Under the pieces are notes generated by a model, which was not told where the DNA came from, did not search any database, and saw only the letters and a list, made by a program, of their open reading frames with translations. The position numbers were made by a program, and so were the translations under genes. DNA of 33,590 nucleotides from an uncultured Eubacteriales bacterium (GTDB taxonomy: Bacteria; Bacillota; Clostridia; Oscillospirales; CAG-272), in assembly GCA_905205065.1 (NCBI GenBank), contig CAJLCI010000028.1:1-33590 (forward strand), written 5' to 3'. Below, in pieces: positions 8,637-16,494 of the stretch; position 1 is the stretch's first letter; every line of letters begins with the position of its first letter.

Positions 8637-8692
8637 AAAAAAAGAGGGTCTGCTTCATACTCCGATTTGGAGAATGAAACAAACCCTCTTAG
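8637..8692 (-). terminator. Rho-independent terminator (minus strand)
   Basis: On the minus strand a long stem, AGAGGGTTTGTTTCAT pairing with ATGAAGCAGACCCTCT with two mismatches, is followed directly by a run of seven T. It lies just after the DUF6050-type gene and just before the operon starting at 8565. It may act as an intra-element attenuator, because no obvious separate promoter fits in the short gap after it. Confidence 0.8.
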
Positions 8693-8704
8693 CTTTTCAG
8701 ATAT

Positions 8705-9004
8705 TCAGATGATTTCTCGGATGGTATGGATGATGCCGAGCAGCAGCCCGACGATCAGGGCGAGTCCTCCGATAAGACCGCCGATGATGATGTTGAGTGC
8801 GAAGATTCCTACCGTGCCAGATATGCCGTACCCGAAAGGAACGAGCCAGAGGCACATCCTGCGGATGCCGAACGGGAAGCCGACGCAGAGCCACATCAGG
8901 AAGTAGTCACATACGCCGTCCGCCTTGTAGACCGGCTTGAAGAATGCGGCGAGACAAAGGGCAATCAGCAGAGGAAGCAGCACTTCCTTGAGAAAAGTCT
9001 TCAC
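8705..9004 (-). CDS. DUF6050-type small membrane protein
   Basis: The 99-residue protein begins MKTFLKEVLLPLLIALCLAA and has about three hydrophobic segments, ending in a long glycine-rich helix near residues 65-95. It matches my recollection of the DUF6050 family, which occurs in Tn1549-like elements and has no known function. The start overlaps the stop of the DUF5348-type gene by 4 bp, so the two are co-translated. A strong terminator follows. Confidence 0.65.
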   Translation of the reverse strand: MKTFLKEVLLPLLIALCLAAFFKPVYKADGVCDYFLMWLCVGFPFGIRRMCLWLVPFGYGISGTVGIFALNIIIGGLIGGLALIVGLLLGIIHTIREII

Positions 9005-9213
9005 ACCCTCACCCTCAATCCCTGCAAATTATCTGTGCGGATGCCGACCAGATACCAGTCCGCAGCCATCTCGATCCGAGTGGGCTTCCACTTGCCGCCG
9101 ACCATGACATCGAAGCATTCCCCGCAGTGCAGACCGCCGTAGTAGCGGTCAAGGTCAAAGCGAATATCGTACCGATCCGTTGCGCGGTCATAGACCAAAG
9201 TTCCCTGTTTCAT
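9001..9213 (-). CDS. DUF5348-domain protein
   Basis: The ATG at 9211-9213 follows AAAGGAG and gives a 70-residue product beginning MKQGTLVYDRATDRYDIRF. The central YYGGLHCGECF and the segment KWKPTRIEMAADWYLVGI are the hallmark of DUF5348, a small beta-rich family common in conjugative elements of Clostridia. Its function is unknown. The open frame continues upstream without homology, so I rejected the longer start. It overlaps the next gene by 4 bp. Confidence 0.8.
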   Translation of the reverse strand: MKQGTLVYDRATDRYDIRFDLDRYYGGLHCGECFDVMVGGKWKPTRIEMAADWYLVGIRTDNLQGLRVRV

Positions 9214-9307
9214 GATGGACTCCTTTCGTTGTGGGCAGCGCAACGGGAAGAGCTTATGCAGTGTACCTCCATAGCCACCGCCAGCCGGTTTTGATCCGGT
9301 GCGCCGA

Positions 9308-9410
9308 TTGTCGTGCGATTGTTCCTCTTTCAGGTCAAAAAAGAAGGGACTAAGCCAGAATCCCTTGATTTTCAAGGTCTTTCTGATTTAGTCCCATTAT
9401 CGCACAACAA
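9308..9410 (-). terminator. 103-bp palindromic element with minus-strand terminator
   Basis: The outer inverted arms TTGTCGTGCGAT (9308-9319) and ATCGCACAACAA (9399-9410) match at 11 of 12 positions. Inside them GGGACTAAGCCAGAA (9346-9360) pairs with TTCTGATTTAGTCCC (9381-9395), and an inner CCTTGA/TCAAGG hairpin sits in the loop. On the minus strand a T-rich run (9337-9345) follows the stem, so it should terminate transcription. The recombinase homology stops exactly at its right arm. Confidence 0.7.
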
Positions 9411-9706
9411 TCTTTGATGATAACACGCTTAACAAGGCCTGCCTCAATATCTGCGATCATCTGTTGAAAGCCAGGGCGGTTAAAGGTCGTACCGGAAATG
9501 CCATCATCAACATAGAATTTGAAGTTGGTATATCCGTGTTCAAGAGCATACTTTTCCAGGATTTTTTTCTGGTTTACAATACTATTGCTGTCACCCTGCA
9601 ATTCATCGTCACGGGACAGGCGACAATACAAAGCAGTAAGTTCTTCGGAACTCATTGCTGCATAAGGGAATTGAAGCGCGGCAGCGGTGTTTGACTGATA
9701 ATACAT
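9350..9706 (-). pseudogene. Truncated large serine recombinase, N-terminal part
   Basis: The 118-residue frame starts at an ATG behind AGGAGG. It carries the serine-recombinase start LTALYCRLSRDDELQGDSNS, in which the Ser of YCRLSRDD (about residue 31) is the likely catalytic serine, and continues through DDGISGTTFNRPGFQQM to RVIIKD. Intact homologs continue MSRFGRDYL and run to about 550 residues. Here the reading changes after IIKD to a tail encoded by a palindromic element. The catalytic core is incomplete and the zinc-ribbon and DNA-binding regions are missing, so it is not a working recombinase. It may be the original integrase of this half of the element. Confidence 0.85.
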
Positions 9707-9797
9707 AAATACCTCCTATCCGGCAGTCAAACACGATATTGAAGTCCAACTTCATTATACCGCGCTTTCTTTTCCCTGTCTGCCTGTTAGGAGGTTT

Positions 9798-9971
9798 TCA
9801 AGTCACAGTTTGTTTCTGAATATCGGCTTTTATCAGGTTCTCCAGTTTGGAGGCTATCGTCTGATTTCCCGTTTGAGGGAAAAAGGAATTGACGATAAAG
9901 GTCGTGTTGCCGATCTTCTTTTTGCTCCGCATAGGCGGGGCATATTTATTTTCAGATTGATTTTTCTGCAT
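9798..9971 (-). CDS. tnpW: TnpW-family transposon protein
   Basis: The ATG at 9969-9971, behind GAAAGGGG, gives 57 residues beginning MQKNQSENKYAPPMRSKKK. The core KKIGNTTFIVNSFFPQTGN and the following Leu/Ile-rich helix match the TnpW family, named from Tn4451-like elements and found beside their large serine recombinases. Its role is unknown. It lies just upstream of the truncated recombinase, the expected neighbour. The longer frame starting at 9998 lacks a comparable ribosome binding site. Confidence 0.75.
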   Translation of the reverse strand: MQKNQSENKYAPPMRSKKKIGNTTFIVNSFFPQTGNQTIASKLENLIKADIQKQTVT

Positions 9972-10391
9972 GATAAAGCCCCTTTCATGCCATTTCATTA
10001 AAGCTATAAAAGAGGCAGAAAACGGATGGCTGCTGGCCGCAGCTCCACGGGAATCTCACCCCGGCCCATGCTGATGGGTGCGCCGCGCAATGCTTTGAGG
10101 GCGTTCAACGCGGGAGTCTCATTATCCTGCCTGCGCGTCATCGCCCACAGGCTGCCACACCTGTTTTGCGGCCTGGTGTTCGTCGCTCTCCTGTTTGGTA
10201 GTGGTCCCGTCCTGCGGACTTGCAACAGGGTCATGGCGCACCGGCCGACCGGCTCAACGCAGACAGATCGTATCCGTCTGCCTTATACTGCGCCGGAGGC
10301 CTCCCGCCGGGCTTTCTTTGTCAAGGAGCTATGTACTCCGCTGCCGGATCGCCAGGGCAAGGAAAGGGAGAGAAACTTGCCCCGAACAATT
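9972..10391. other. 420 bp without a confident gene
   Basis: The only minus-strand candidate is a 76-codon frame at 10004-10234 that ends in GEIPVELRPAAIRFLPLL. It looks somewhat protein-like near its end, but I see no ribosome binding site and recognise no family. The plus-strand frame across this region is a shadow. The stretch separates the HTH protein gene from tnpW, so it may be a leader or control region. Confidence 0.3.
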
Positions 10392-10631
10392 TTAGACCGG
10401 CAGCACCTTGAAACTCGTCACGATGCTATGGATCAGCTTCGTTTCCAGTCTGAGCCGCATATCTTCATCCACATACAGGTACTCGTTCCCATACTCGTCC
10501 TTCACCGGTCGGGTGGCAAGAGCCCGGATGTACTTCTGATAGTGAGCGACCACGGCGGCAAGGGCGTTCTCGTCGCCGCTTACGGCTGCCAGAATCACCG
10601 GCACCGGAATCGGCTTCACTTGTCCGGCCAT
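10392..10631 (-). CDS. HTH-domain protein of conjugative elements (HTH_16-like)
   Basis: The 79-residue protein starts MAGQVKPIPVPVILAAVSGD. The pattern PVPVILAAVSGDENALAAVV, then HYQKYIRALATR and a tail rich in charged residues, matches the small helix-turn-helix family encoded next to sigma-like factors in Tn916- and Tn1549-type elements. Its start overlaps the end of the sigma-like gene by 16 bp, so the two are co-translated and probably act together in control of transfer. The regulatory role is inferred from family and context. Confidence 0.8.
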   Translation of the reverse strand: MAGQVKPIPVPVILAAVSGDENALAAVVAHYQKYIRALATRPVKDEYGNEYLYVDEDMRLRLETKLIHSIVTSFKVLPV

Positions 10632-11050
10632 TCAAATCCCTCCTTCATCAGGTACTCGCGCAATTCTTTCAGCGTAACGAGCCGCCGCTTGGATACGGTC
10701 TGATGGACGATGTTCAGCTTCTCGCTGATCTCACGGTCCGTCATTTCCAGGAAGTAGGACAGCAGGATGACATCCCGCTTGCCCTCCGGCAGCTGCGCCA
10801 AGGCATCAGCCAGAAGATCGCCGGTCACGACTACCGGGAGTCCCAGCACTTCAAAGACATGCTCACTCATAAAGTGCTTGTCCCATACGGCGGTCTGCTC
10901 CAGTTCAGAAGCTGTCAGCTCGCCCAGGAATTTCTCCTGGGATTGGAGACTGGCAAGTTCGCGCTGGATGTACCGGGCCTCATTCTTCAAAACCTTGACG
11001 CAGAAAGCGCCAAACTGATTTTGAATACGCTGCTCATAGGAGTCTTTCAT
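10616..11050 (-). CDS. Sigma-70-like transcription factor
   Basis: The 144-residue protein begins MKDSYEQRIQNQFGAFCVKV. Its C-terminal part (about residues 80-135) is a sigma region-4-type helix-turn-helix: LPEGKRDVILLSYFLEMTDR followed by EISEKLNIVHQTVSKRR. The ORF7-type factors of Tn916-like elements have this layout and regulate transfer genes. An AGGTGAG ribosome binding site lies upstream. It is the first recognisable gene of this minus-strand transfer region, so it is a good candidate for the switch controlling it; that is inference. Confidence 0.85.
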   Translation of the reverse strand: MKDSYEQRIQNQFGAFCVKVLKNEARYIQRELASLQSQEKFLGELTASELEQTAVWDKHFMSEHVFEVLGLPVVVTGDLLADALAQLPEGKRDVILLSYFLEMTDREISEKLNIVHQTVSKRRLVTLKELREYLMKEGFEWPDK

Positions 11051-11200
11051 TTTCTCACCTCCCTTCGCGCCGCACGGGTGCGGGGTGGTGATCTCCTCCC
11101 TTTCGCCTCAGTAATGCAAGGCTTGCGATTTTGGCAACCGCGAGCGGGAAGAAATTTTTATGAAAGGCTCCGCTGTATAGCGAAGGCCCGCATAAACAGC

Positions 11201-11234
11201 AAAAAGCGCCTGTCTGCAAAACGCAGACAGGCGC
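11201..11234 (-). terminator. Strong rho-independent terminator (minus strand)
   Basis: A perfect 12-bp stem, GCGCCTGTCTGC (11206-11217) with GCAGACAGGCGC (11223-11234) and a five-base loop, is followed on the minus strand by TTTTT (11201-11205). It should end transcripts coming from the ABC/GntR operon and the 36-codon ORF upstream. Confidence 0.88.
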
Positions 11235-11254
11235 AAATGAACTATTAAACGCTT

Positions 11255-11365
11255 TTATGTAATCATACAGTTCATACTCATAAGCAGAATGTGCCCCGGT
11301 GGTGACCGGGCTTTTTTTGATGGTGCAGGTGTTGTCTTATTTTGTCGAAGGCCTTTTTGATTCAT
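11255..11365 (-). CDS. Possible 36-residue basic peptide
   Basis: The ATG at 11363-11365 is preceded by TTAGGAGGGAGCCGCC, a strong Shine-Dalgarno site at normal spacing. The frame begins MNQKGLRQNKTTPAPSKKAR and runs 36 codons to a stop just before the terminator at 11201-11234. The product is basic and proline-containing, with no membrane segment. Good initiation signals plus a terminator right after it make it plausible as a real gene, but I recognise no family. Confidence 0.45.
   Translation of the reverse strand: MNQKGLRQNKTTPAPSKKARSPPGHILLMSMNCMIT
11295..11318 (+). terminator. Possible plus-strand terminator
   Basis: CCCGGT-ggtg-ACCGGG (11295-11310) is followed by a run of seven T (11312-11318) on the plus strand. 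No plus-strand gene is visible upstream. It may be chance inside the 36-codon ORF, or it may end an antisense transcript. Confidence 0.4.
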
Positions 11366-11566
11366 GGCGGCTCCCTCCTAAAGCCGCCGATCTCGCCAGC
11401 GTCAGGGCGTCGTTCCAAATGAGGGCATAAGAAACGGCGGCCTTGAAATGTATTCCAAAACCGCCGTCAGAGTAAAATTGTGAAATGCGCGCACAAAAGC
11501 ACCTGCCCCGCAACGGTTTTTTTCTTTCCCCGTTGGGCGGGGCAGGATCGCTTTCTTATGTGATTT

Positions 11567-11881
11567 TCAGATTTCTACTTTTGCTATCGCGTTGTGATAT
11601 TCTTCTTCGATGGAAGCAAGGTATCGTTCCCGAAACGCCGCTACCGCAGCGTTATCCGAAGTCACAAAATATCCTCGCCGTGTTTTCTCAATCACGCCAT
11701 GCTGTTGTAATTCCCGGAACGCCTTTCTGACAGTTTCCGGGCTGCTCCCGGCCTCTTTTGCAAGGTCTATGTAAGAGGGCAGCTTTGCTCCCAACGCATA
11801 CTCGCCGTGCAAAATATGAAAGAAAATCTCATTGGCAAGGCGTTGATACACTTTTTCTCGTACATCAATGTCCCAGCCCAT
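11567..11881 (-). CDS. GntR-family regulator, YtrA-like
   Basis: The 104-residue protein starts behind AAGGAGG and reads MGWDIDVREKVYQRLANEIF. A winged-helix GntR domain covers about residues 10-72 (LPSYIDLAKEAGSSPETVRKA, then ELQQHGVIEKTRRGYFV). Only a short tail follows, as in the YtrA subgroup. YtrA regulators are usually encoded with ABC transporter genes and repress them until a cell-envelope-active compound is present. It lies 11 bp downstream of the zinc-ribbon gene as the last gene of the operon. Autoregulation is likely but inferred. Confidence 0.88.
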   Translation of the reverse strand: MGWDIDVREKVYQRLANEIFFHILHGEYALGAKLPSYIDLAKEAGSSPETVRKAFRELQQHGVIEKTRRGYFVTSDNAAVAAFRERYLASIEEEYHNAIAKVEI

Positions 11882-11892
11882 GTAATGCCTCC

Positions 11893-12114
11893 TTATCCGA
11901 ATGTCTTTTTGATTTCATCCAACTCATGCTGATTTTCTACCCAGTTCTCCACATAACCGCAGTCACAGCAAACATAGCGAATCACTGGAATTTTCCCAAA
12001 CAAGGTTATAGTTGTGGTATAGATATTGTTTCCGGTGGCATAACGCCCCGGATTATCCGGCACACGCACGATATTCTTCGAATGGCACTTTGGGCAGCAT
12101 CTTGTATTTTTCAT
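11893..12114 (-). CDS. Small zinc-ribbon protein
   Basis: I use the ATG at 12112-12114, giving 73 residues beginning MKNTRCCPKCHSKNIVRVPD. Two cysteine pairs, CPKC near the N-terminus and CCDCG near residue 53, form a zinc-ribbon pattern. The gene starts 2 bp after the permease stop and ends 11 bp before the GntR gene, so it is co-transcribed with both. Its function is unknown; a regulatory or sensing role for the transporter would be a guess. Confidence 0.7.
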   Translation of the reverse strand: MKNTRCCPKCHSKNIVRVPDNPGRYATGNNIYTTTITLFGKIPVIRYVCCDCGYVENWVENQHELDEIKKTFG

Positions 12115-12116
12115 TG

Positions 12117-13334
12117 TCAAGCCCTCCTCGTCATAAAAAGCAAAACACAGCACTCTATCAGCAAAACAGCAGCACATAGCCAAAGGGCAAGTGTCCATGT
12201 GCCTACAAATGCTGCAACCAGCAGCATAATCAACGGAACAAGGTATTTGCGTGGATGATGCCACAAATCGCTTTCGGTTTTCCAGCCACGGATCGGCCAC
12301 TTCCATTCCAAAATGACCGACAGAATAGCACTTTGCAAGGCGAATAAAAGAAGTGTTTCCACATGAATAATATTGATGCTACCGTTGATGATCTGCCAGC
12401 TACAAAGGTAGATACCGGCGACAATGCTGTTGATGGTAAAGATAAACAGGCAATATTTCCGGCAAAACCGCCCTGCCTGTTCGGGAAGCATACGGATCGC
12501 TTGCTCCAAATCTGGATCACACGACAGCAGCGTACAGATTGGGGTGTTCAGGCACAAGATCGCAAGGCCGATAGGAAACATATTCAGTCCTTGAAATTCA
12601 CCAAATAGCAGCGGCAGAAAACAAGCAATTGCACACAGCCCCACAGTATTGACAAGATAGTTCTTGTTTGCCATCAGATAGCGTGTCAGATAAACGAATA
12701 CACTTCCGGCATAGCCTGTATGCCGGACAGACTTTTTTGCAACGACAGCACTGTAAAAATCATAGGCATCTGCAAAAGTCAGATACAGCGCCGCAATTGC
12801 AAGGCTTGCCGTTGACACAGCCAGTACCGCCGCCCATTGGCGCACCAGTAAAATCACAGCCAGAATACCAACTGCCCAAAGGATTGACAGCGCAATATGT
12901 CCTTTCCGACACATCCGATACCCCGCTGCCGTTACCACACACGCCATGCAGCCGCAGATAATCGCAACAGAAATTTCCCATATGCTCCACGGAGCAACAG
13001 CGAAGAACAGTGTCCAGATCAGCAGTGTTTTGGTAATCAGGGTATGCGCTCCCAGCACCAGTACATAGGAAAAGACAAAGCTACGGTTATCAAAGGGGAG
13101 CATAAACATTCCCTGCATAGTTTCCATGTGCCGCCGACCGGTAAGCATCTGCCACATAATACCGGCGGTAAAAAAGGTCGAAGTCAAGTAAAAAATAAAT
13201 GGCGCGATCTCAACTTGAAATTCAGCCGCATAGAGCGCGATAAACAGGATAATCGCAGCCAGCAGACTTTTTCTGGCGCTCTCATACTTGGCACCAAAGA
13301 ACTGTTTGGAGAGTGCTTTAATGGTGTTCTTCAT
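12117..13334 (-). CDS. ABC-2-like transporter permease
   Basis: The start MKNTIKALSKQFFGAKYESA (ATG at 13332-13334) gives 405 residues and overlaps the ATPase gene by 17 bp. About ten or more hydrophobic helices are spread along the protein. A cytoplasmic segment near residues 60-75 (MLTGRRHMETMQGMFMLPFD) recalls permeases of bacterial ABC exporters that move peptides or antimicrobials. The substrate cannot be told from sequence. With the ATPase it should form an exporter or a resistance/immunity pump under the YtrA-like regulator. Confidence 0.8.
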   Translation of the reverse strand: MKNTIKALSKQFFGAKYESARKSLLAAIILFIALYAAEFQVEIAPFIFYLTSTFFTAGIMWQMLTGRRHMETMQGMFMLPFDNRSFVFSYVLVLGAHTLITKTLLIWTLFFAVAPWSIWEISVAIICGCMACVVTAAGYRMCRKGHIALSILWAVGILAVILLVRQWAAVLAVSTASLAIAALYLTFADAYDFYSAVVAKKSVRHTGYAGSVFVYLTRYLMANKNYLVNTVGLCAIACFLPLLFGEFQGLNMFPIGLAILCLNTPICTLLSCDPDLEQAIRMLPEQAGRFCRKYCLFIFTINSIVAGIYLCSWQIINGSINIIHVETLLLFALQSAILSVILEWKWPIRGWKTESDLWHHPRKYLVPLIMLLVAAFVGTWTLALWLCAAVLLIECCVLLFMTRRA

Positions 13335-14028
13335 CGGCCAACACCTCCCGGATGTTTCCGGCTGCGATTTCCTCGCCGGTGAATGTCCGGCTGATCCTGC
13401 CATGTTCTAAAACCAGCACACGGTCAGAGGTCAGGCAGATGCTTTCTAAAATGTGGGAAGAAAACAGGAGTGTTCCATACTGCTTATATCCGCCTATGAG
13501 CTGGTATAAAAACTCTGTGCTTTGGAAATCCAGCCCGTTCACAGGTTCGTCCAGAAGCAGCAACTTGGGCCGCAGAGCAAACGCTGTAATCAAATAGGCT
13601 TTTTTCAGATTGCCAGTGGATAGCTCCTTTAAGAGGACATCGGTATAATCCTCGAAGTGAAAGCCCTTTACCAGTTCGGACACATCCGGCTGCGACATAC
13701 CGTAGGACGCAGCCACATACGCAAGGTACTCACGGAATGTGAAATACTGAAAAGAGCGATCTTCCGCAAAGACAGTGTACCGACTTTTCTTGAATGCTTT
13801 GTCGCGGAACGAGAATGAATGACCGTCCCATGTCGCACTGTCCAGATGGTAGCCCGGCAGCAGCCCAGCCACAGTCTTGATAAAGGTGGTTTTCCCCGCA
13901 CCATTCAGTCCGATCAGCCCGACAACTTCATTGGCCCCTAAATCCAGCGAAAAATCAGAAAGTACGGGATGATCTGCGGTGTACCAAACGCTTAAATTAT
14001 CCAGGGAAAGAAGTGTCTTGCTGTTCAT
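13318..14028 (-). CDS. ABC transporter ATP-binding protein
   Basis: The 236-residue nucleotide-binding subunit has Walker A GLNGAGKT at residues 40-47, a slightly unusual signature LSTGNLKK at 136-143, Walker B LLLLDEP at 156-162, and an H-loop in SSHILES. The LSTGNLKK signature is common in ABC-2 systems of the antimicrobial-peptide and YtrB type. It begins 6 bp after the small membrane protein gene and overlaps the permease start, so it belongs to a tight operon. It hydrolyses ATP to drive the neighbouring permease. Confidence 0.9.
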   Translation of the reverse strand: MNSKTLLSLDNLSVWYTADHPVLSDFSLDLGANEVVGLIGLNGAGKTTFIKTVAGLLPGYHLDSATWDGHSFSFRDKAFKKSRYTVFAEDRSFQYFTFREYLAYVAASYGMSQPDVSELVKGFHFEDYTDVLLKELSTGNLKKAYLITAFALRPKLLLLDEPVNGLDFQSTEFLYQLIGGYKQYGTLLFSSHILESICLTSDRVLVLEHGRISRTFTGEEIAAGNIREVLADEEHH

Positions 14029-14034
14029 ACCGCA

Positions 14035-14205
14035 TTACCTCCGATTATCTTTGTCTTTCTTCCAGAGAGAATAAGCAGACGCCAAGAACACACCACCGAG
14101 GAAAAGATACAGCAGAGCAAACGGGATGTTCATCGTGACAAAGCTGAAAATCATACAGCAAACGAACACAATACCGAGGATCAAACGAAAATAAAAGTGA
14201 CGCAT
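14035..14205 (-). CDS. Small two-helix membrane protein at head of ABC operon
   Basis: The ATG at 14203-14205 lies behind ATTGGAGGT and gives 56 residues beginning MRHFYFRLILGIVFVCCMIF. Two hydrophobic helices are followed by the charged tail KKDKDNRR. The stop is 6 bp before the ATPase start, and the ribosome binding site for the ATPase overlaps this gene's end. Small proteins of this kind often precede ABC-2 operons. It is the first gene of the operon. Only about 20 bp separate it from an unrelated gene fragment, so the native promoter may be lost. Confidence 0.75.
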   Translation of the reverse strand: MRHFYFRLILGIVFVCCMIFSFVTMNIPFALLYLFLGGVFLASAYSLWKKDKDNRR

Positions 14206-14225
14206 ACAAATACCTCCAATATTTC

Positions 14226-14643
14226 TGTATGTGATTTGTTTCCTTGTTTACAGTACAAGCATATCCCGGCGGAAGAAGCGCTGAGCTTGCGTACAACGGA
14301 GAATCACTGCCCTTGTCGGTGACGCTTAAGGATGAATCGGGAAATGCAAAGCGCAGAACCGAATATACATATGGAGGGCGTAGAATTGTCGCTGTAAAGG
14401 AATTCGGAGTAGAGCAGAAAGAGGATGGCGGCGATGTATACGATGCCGATGATTTGATAAAAGAGGTAAGCTTCCAGCGCAGTGCGGCGTCGAGAAGTAC
14501 AAGGGTAATAACTGAAATTCCGCCGGACACTGAAGCCGGGGAGACGGAAAGTGACGAAATATCGGAGGTATATCTGTTCGGCGATGAGGGCTATGTTACC
14601 GGAGAGTATACCGAGGGGTTAACTTCATATTCCGAAAATTTGC
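14226..14643 (+). pseudogene. Fragment of a YD-repeat/Rhs-like surface protein
   Basis: This plus-strand open stretch has no ribosome binding site or ATG, and its ends coincide with unrelated genes on both sides. The translation includes SAELAYNGESLPLSVTLKDE, RTEYTYGGRRIVAVKEFG and EVYLFGDEGYVTGEYTEG. These Y-G/D and T-Y motifs resemble the repetitive region of large YD-repeat proteins from gut Clostridia. It looks like an internal piece of a large gene, broken by joining to the ABC operon on the left and the serine-recombinase block on the right. The Rhs link is moderate confidence; the fragment status is clear. Confidence 0.6.
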
Positions 14644-16470
14644 TTACATCACATAGCTTTTGCAACACTCATCTGAATCACACAAAGGCAATTTAGATGT
14701 GATATTCCCGTTTTCTCTTGTACCAGATATGTAACCGGTTGCCCGGAAGAACTCGTCATAGTCCTCTTTGGTGCAACCTTTAATAAAGATATGGCAGTGG
14801 CGCTCATCATTTTCGTCAGTAATATAAATGCGTTCAACAAAGGTCTGTATCAGCGTTACAAGCACATCGGGTGCGGCGTTCTCGGAATACTTTCCGAAGG
14901 ACAGTAGCCGTTCCTTGATTTCTTCAATATCACGGACTGCATACATCTGACTGCGCTTGCTGTCCTCCAGCTTTTGCAGAAGCGTTTCCGTTTCGGTAAG
15001 CTCATCGGTCAGTGCCTTTACATCCTCCTGAATAAATCGTTTCAGCCTATCGTCTGCCTCACGCAAATTTTTGATTTGGTTGGCGATGGCAGTTTCAAGC
15101 TGCATCTTTTTCTTTCGAAGATCGGATAACTCTTTTTCATTCTGAGAGGAGCGAAAAATATCCGATACCTTTTCGTTGAGCAGTTTTTCAAAGTATTCGC
15201 TGTCCTCATCGGCAAGGTGGGAAAGCTGCTGCACCACAAATTCATCAAGCAACACGCCGTCCACTGCACGGAAAGTGCATTCCCCGACACGGTAGCCGGG
15301 ACAAACATACTTGAATCTCGGCTTGCCGTTTGTCCAGCGGTTGGATTCTGAGATAACCCGCAGGCGCTTTCCGCAATGCGGGCAGAAAACCAGCCCTGCA
15401 AGCAGAGCATTGGTTTTACGGTGCGGTCGATTGTATTTTTCGGCAATATCGTCCAGCACATTCTGCGTGTCAATCCATTGCTGACTGGATATAAACCCTT
15501 CGTGTCTGCCAACCGAGATGATCCATTCGGAAAGCGGTTTTTGTGACATCAACTGCACAAACTTCGGTGAAATGAAGGTGCTGTCAGCGTCCTCAAACTT
15601 TTCCTGATCGGTTTTGTTGTAGGCGGAGATACCGTGCTGACTGTCAAAATCGGATATATCCCCACACAGGCCGCCGTTGTGCTCCAAGAAATAATGGTAG
15701 GCATTTTCATCGGCAGTGCAGTAAACCGGATTTTTCAGCAGCAGCCGTGTGGTGGAACTGTTGAACCGTCCGCCTACCTTTGTGCGGTAGCCAAGCTCGT
15801 TCATTTTGTCCGCTGTTTTCTTAATAGAACGGGTAGCAGAAAATACCTCATAGAGCTTTTGGATCATTGCTTTTTCTTCGGGGATGCTTTCCAAATAGCT
15901 GTATGCGGATTTATTTTTGCCGCTGCCGGTTTTCACACGCTTCACCGTAAAGCCTGTGGGCGTATTGCCGCCCAGCCAGCGCCCGTCTTTGGCAAGTTCC
16001 ATCATGTTGTCTGTGATACGCTCTGTCAGAGTGTCACGCTCAAATTCGGCAACGACGGCGAATATTTGGATAAATATCTTTGATACGCCGGAAGCTGTAT
16101 TGATATTGTTGGAGCATATCAGCAAATCCACCTTGTGCTTTTCAAGAAAATCGAGCAGACGCAGAAGGTCGCTTGTCTTTCTGCCGATACGGTCTAATTT
16201 GTAACAAACAACGGCACGAATTTTGCCCATTTCAATATCGTGGAGCATACGTTGAAAATCAGGACGGTCGGAGTAATAGCCGGAAAGTCCCTTGTCCTCA
16301 TATTCGAGGAAAGTGTAATCTTCATCGAGATGCAATTCTCGTTTGGCGTATTCTGCACATTGCTTGAACTGAACGCCGATACTGTCGCCCTTGTTGGTGA
16401 TGCGGGATTTTCGGGCGTAGATAGCTACGCCCCTGTTATCCTCAGTATTGTATTTTTGTTTCTTTGTCAT
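14644..16470 (-). CDS. Large serine recombinase (TndX/TnpX-like integrase)
   Basis: The 608-residue protein has a catalytic resolvase domain with YARKSR, in which Ser22 is the nucleophile. EYEDKGLSGYYSDRPDFQRM and CYKLDRIGRKTSDLL follow at about residues 55-110. A recombinase domain comes next, then a zinc ribbon (CPHCGKRL, then about 20 residues later CPGYRVGEC) and a long coiled coil (about 440-520). It should cut and join attachment sites to integrate and excise the element. An AGGAGG ribosome binding site precedes the ATG. It is the last gene of the parB/small-ORF run, and the end of the gene lies directly against the gene fragment on the plus strand, as expected for an integrase next to an element end. 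Confidence 0.93.
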   Translation of the reverse strand: MTKKQKYNTEDNRGVAIYARKSRITNKGDSIGVQFKQCAEYAKRELHLDEDYTFLEYEDKGLSGYYSDRPDFQRMLHDIEMGKIRAVVCYKLDRIGRKTSDLLRLLDFLEKHKVDLLICSNNINTASGVSKIFIQIFAVVAEFERDTLTERITDNMMELAKDGRWLGGNTPTGFTVKRVKTGSGKNKSAYSYLESIPEEKAMIQKLYEVFSATRSIKKTADKMNELGYRTKVGGRFNSSTTRLLLKNPVYCTADENAYHYFLEHNGGLCGDISDFDSQHGISAYNKTDQEKFEDADSTFISPKFVQLMSQKPLSEWIISVGRHEGFISSQQWIDTQNVLDDIAEKYNRPHRKTNALLAGLVFCPHCGKRLRVISESNRWTNGKPRFKYVCPGYRVGECTFRAVDGVLLDEFVVQQLSHLADEDSEYFEKLLNEKVSDIFRSSQNEKELSDLRKKKMQLETAIANQIKNLREADDRLKRFIQEDVKALTDELTETETLLQKLEDSKRSQMYAVRDIEEIKERLLSFGKYSENAAPDVLVTLIQTFVERIYITDENDERHCHIFIKGCTKEDYDEFFRATGYISGTRENGNITSKLPLCDSDECCKSYVM

Positions 16471-16494
16471 AATATCAGTCCTCCTGCTTTTTCA

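Noticed and set aside
10026..10703. Plus-strand 225-codon frame
   Set aside because: It runs antisense through the HTH gene and part of the sigma-like gene and has no initiation signal.
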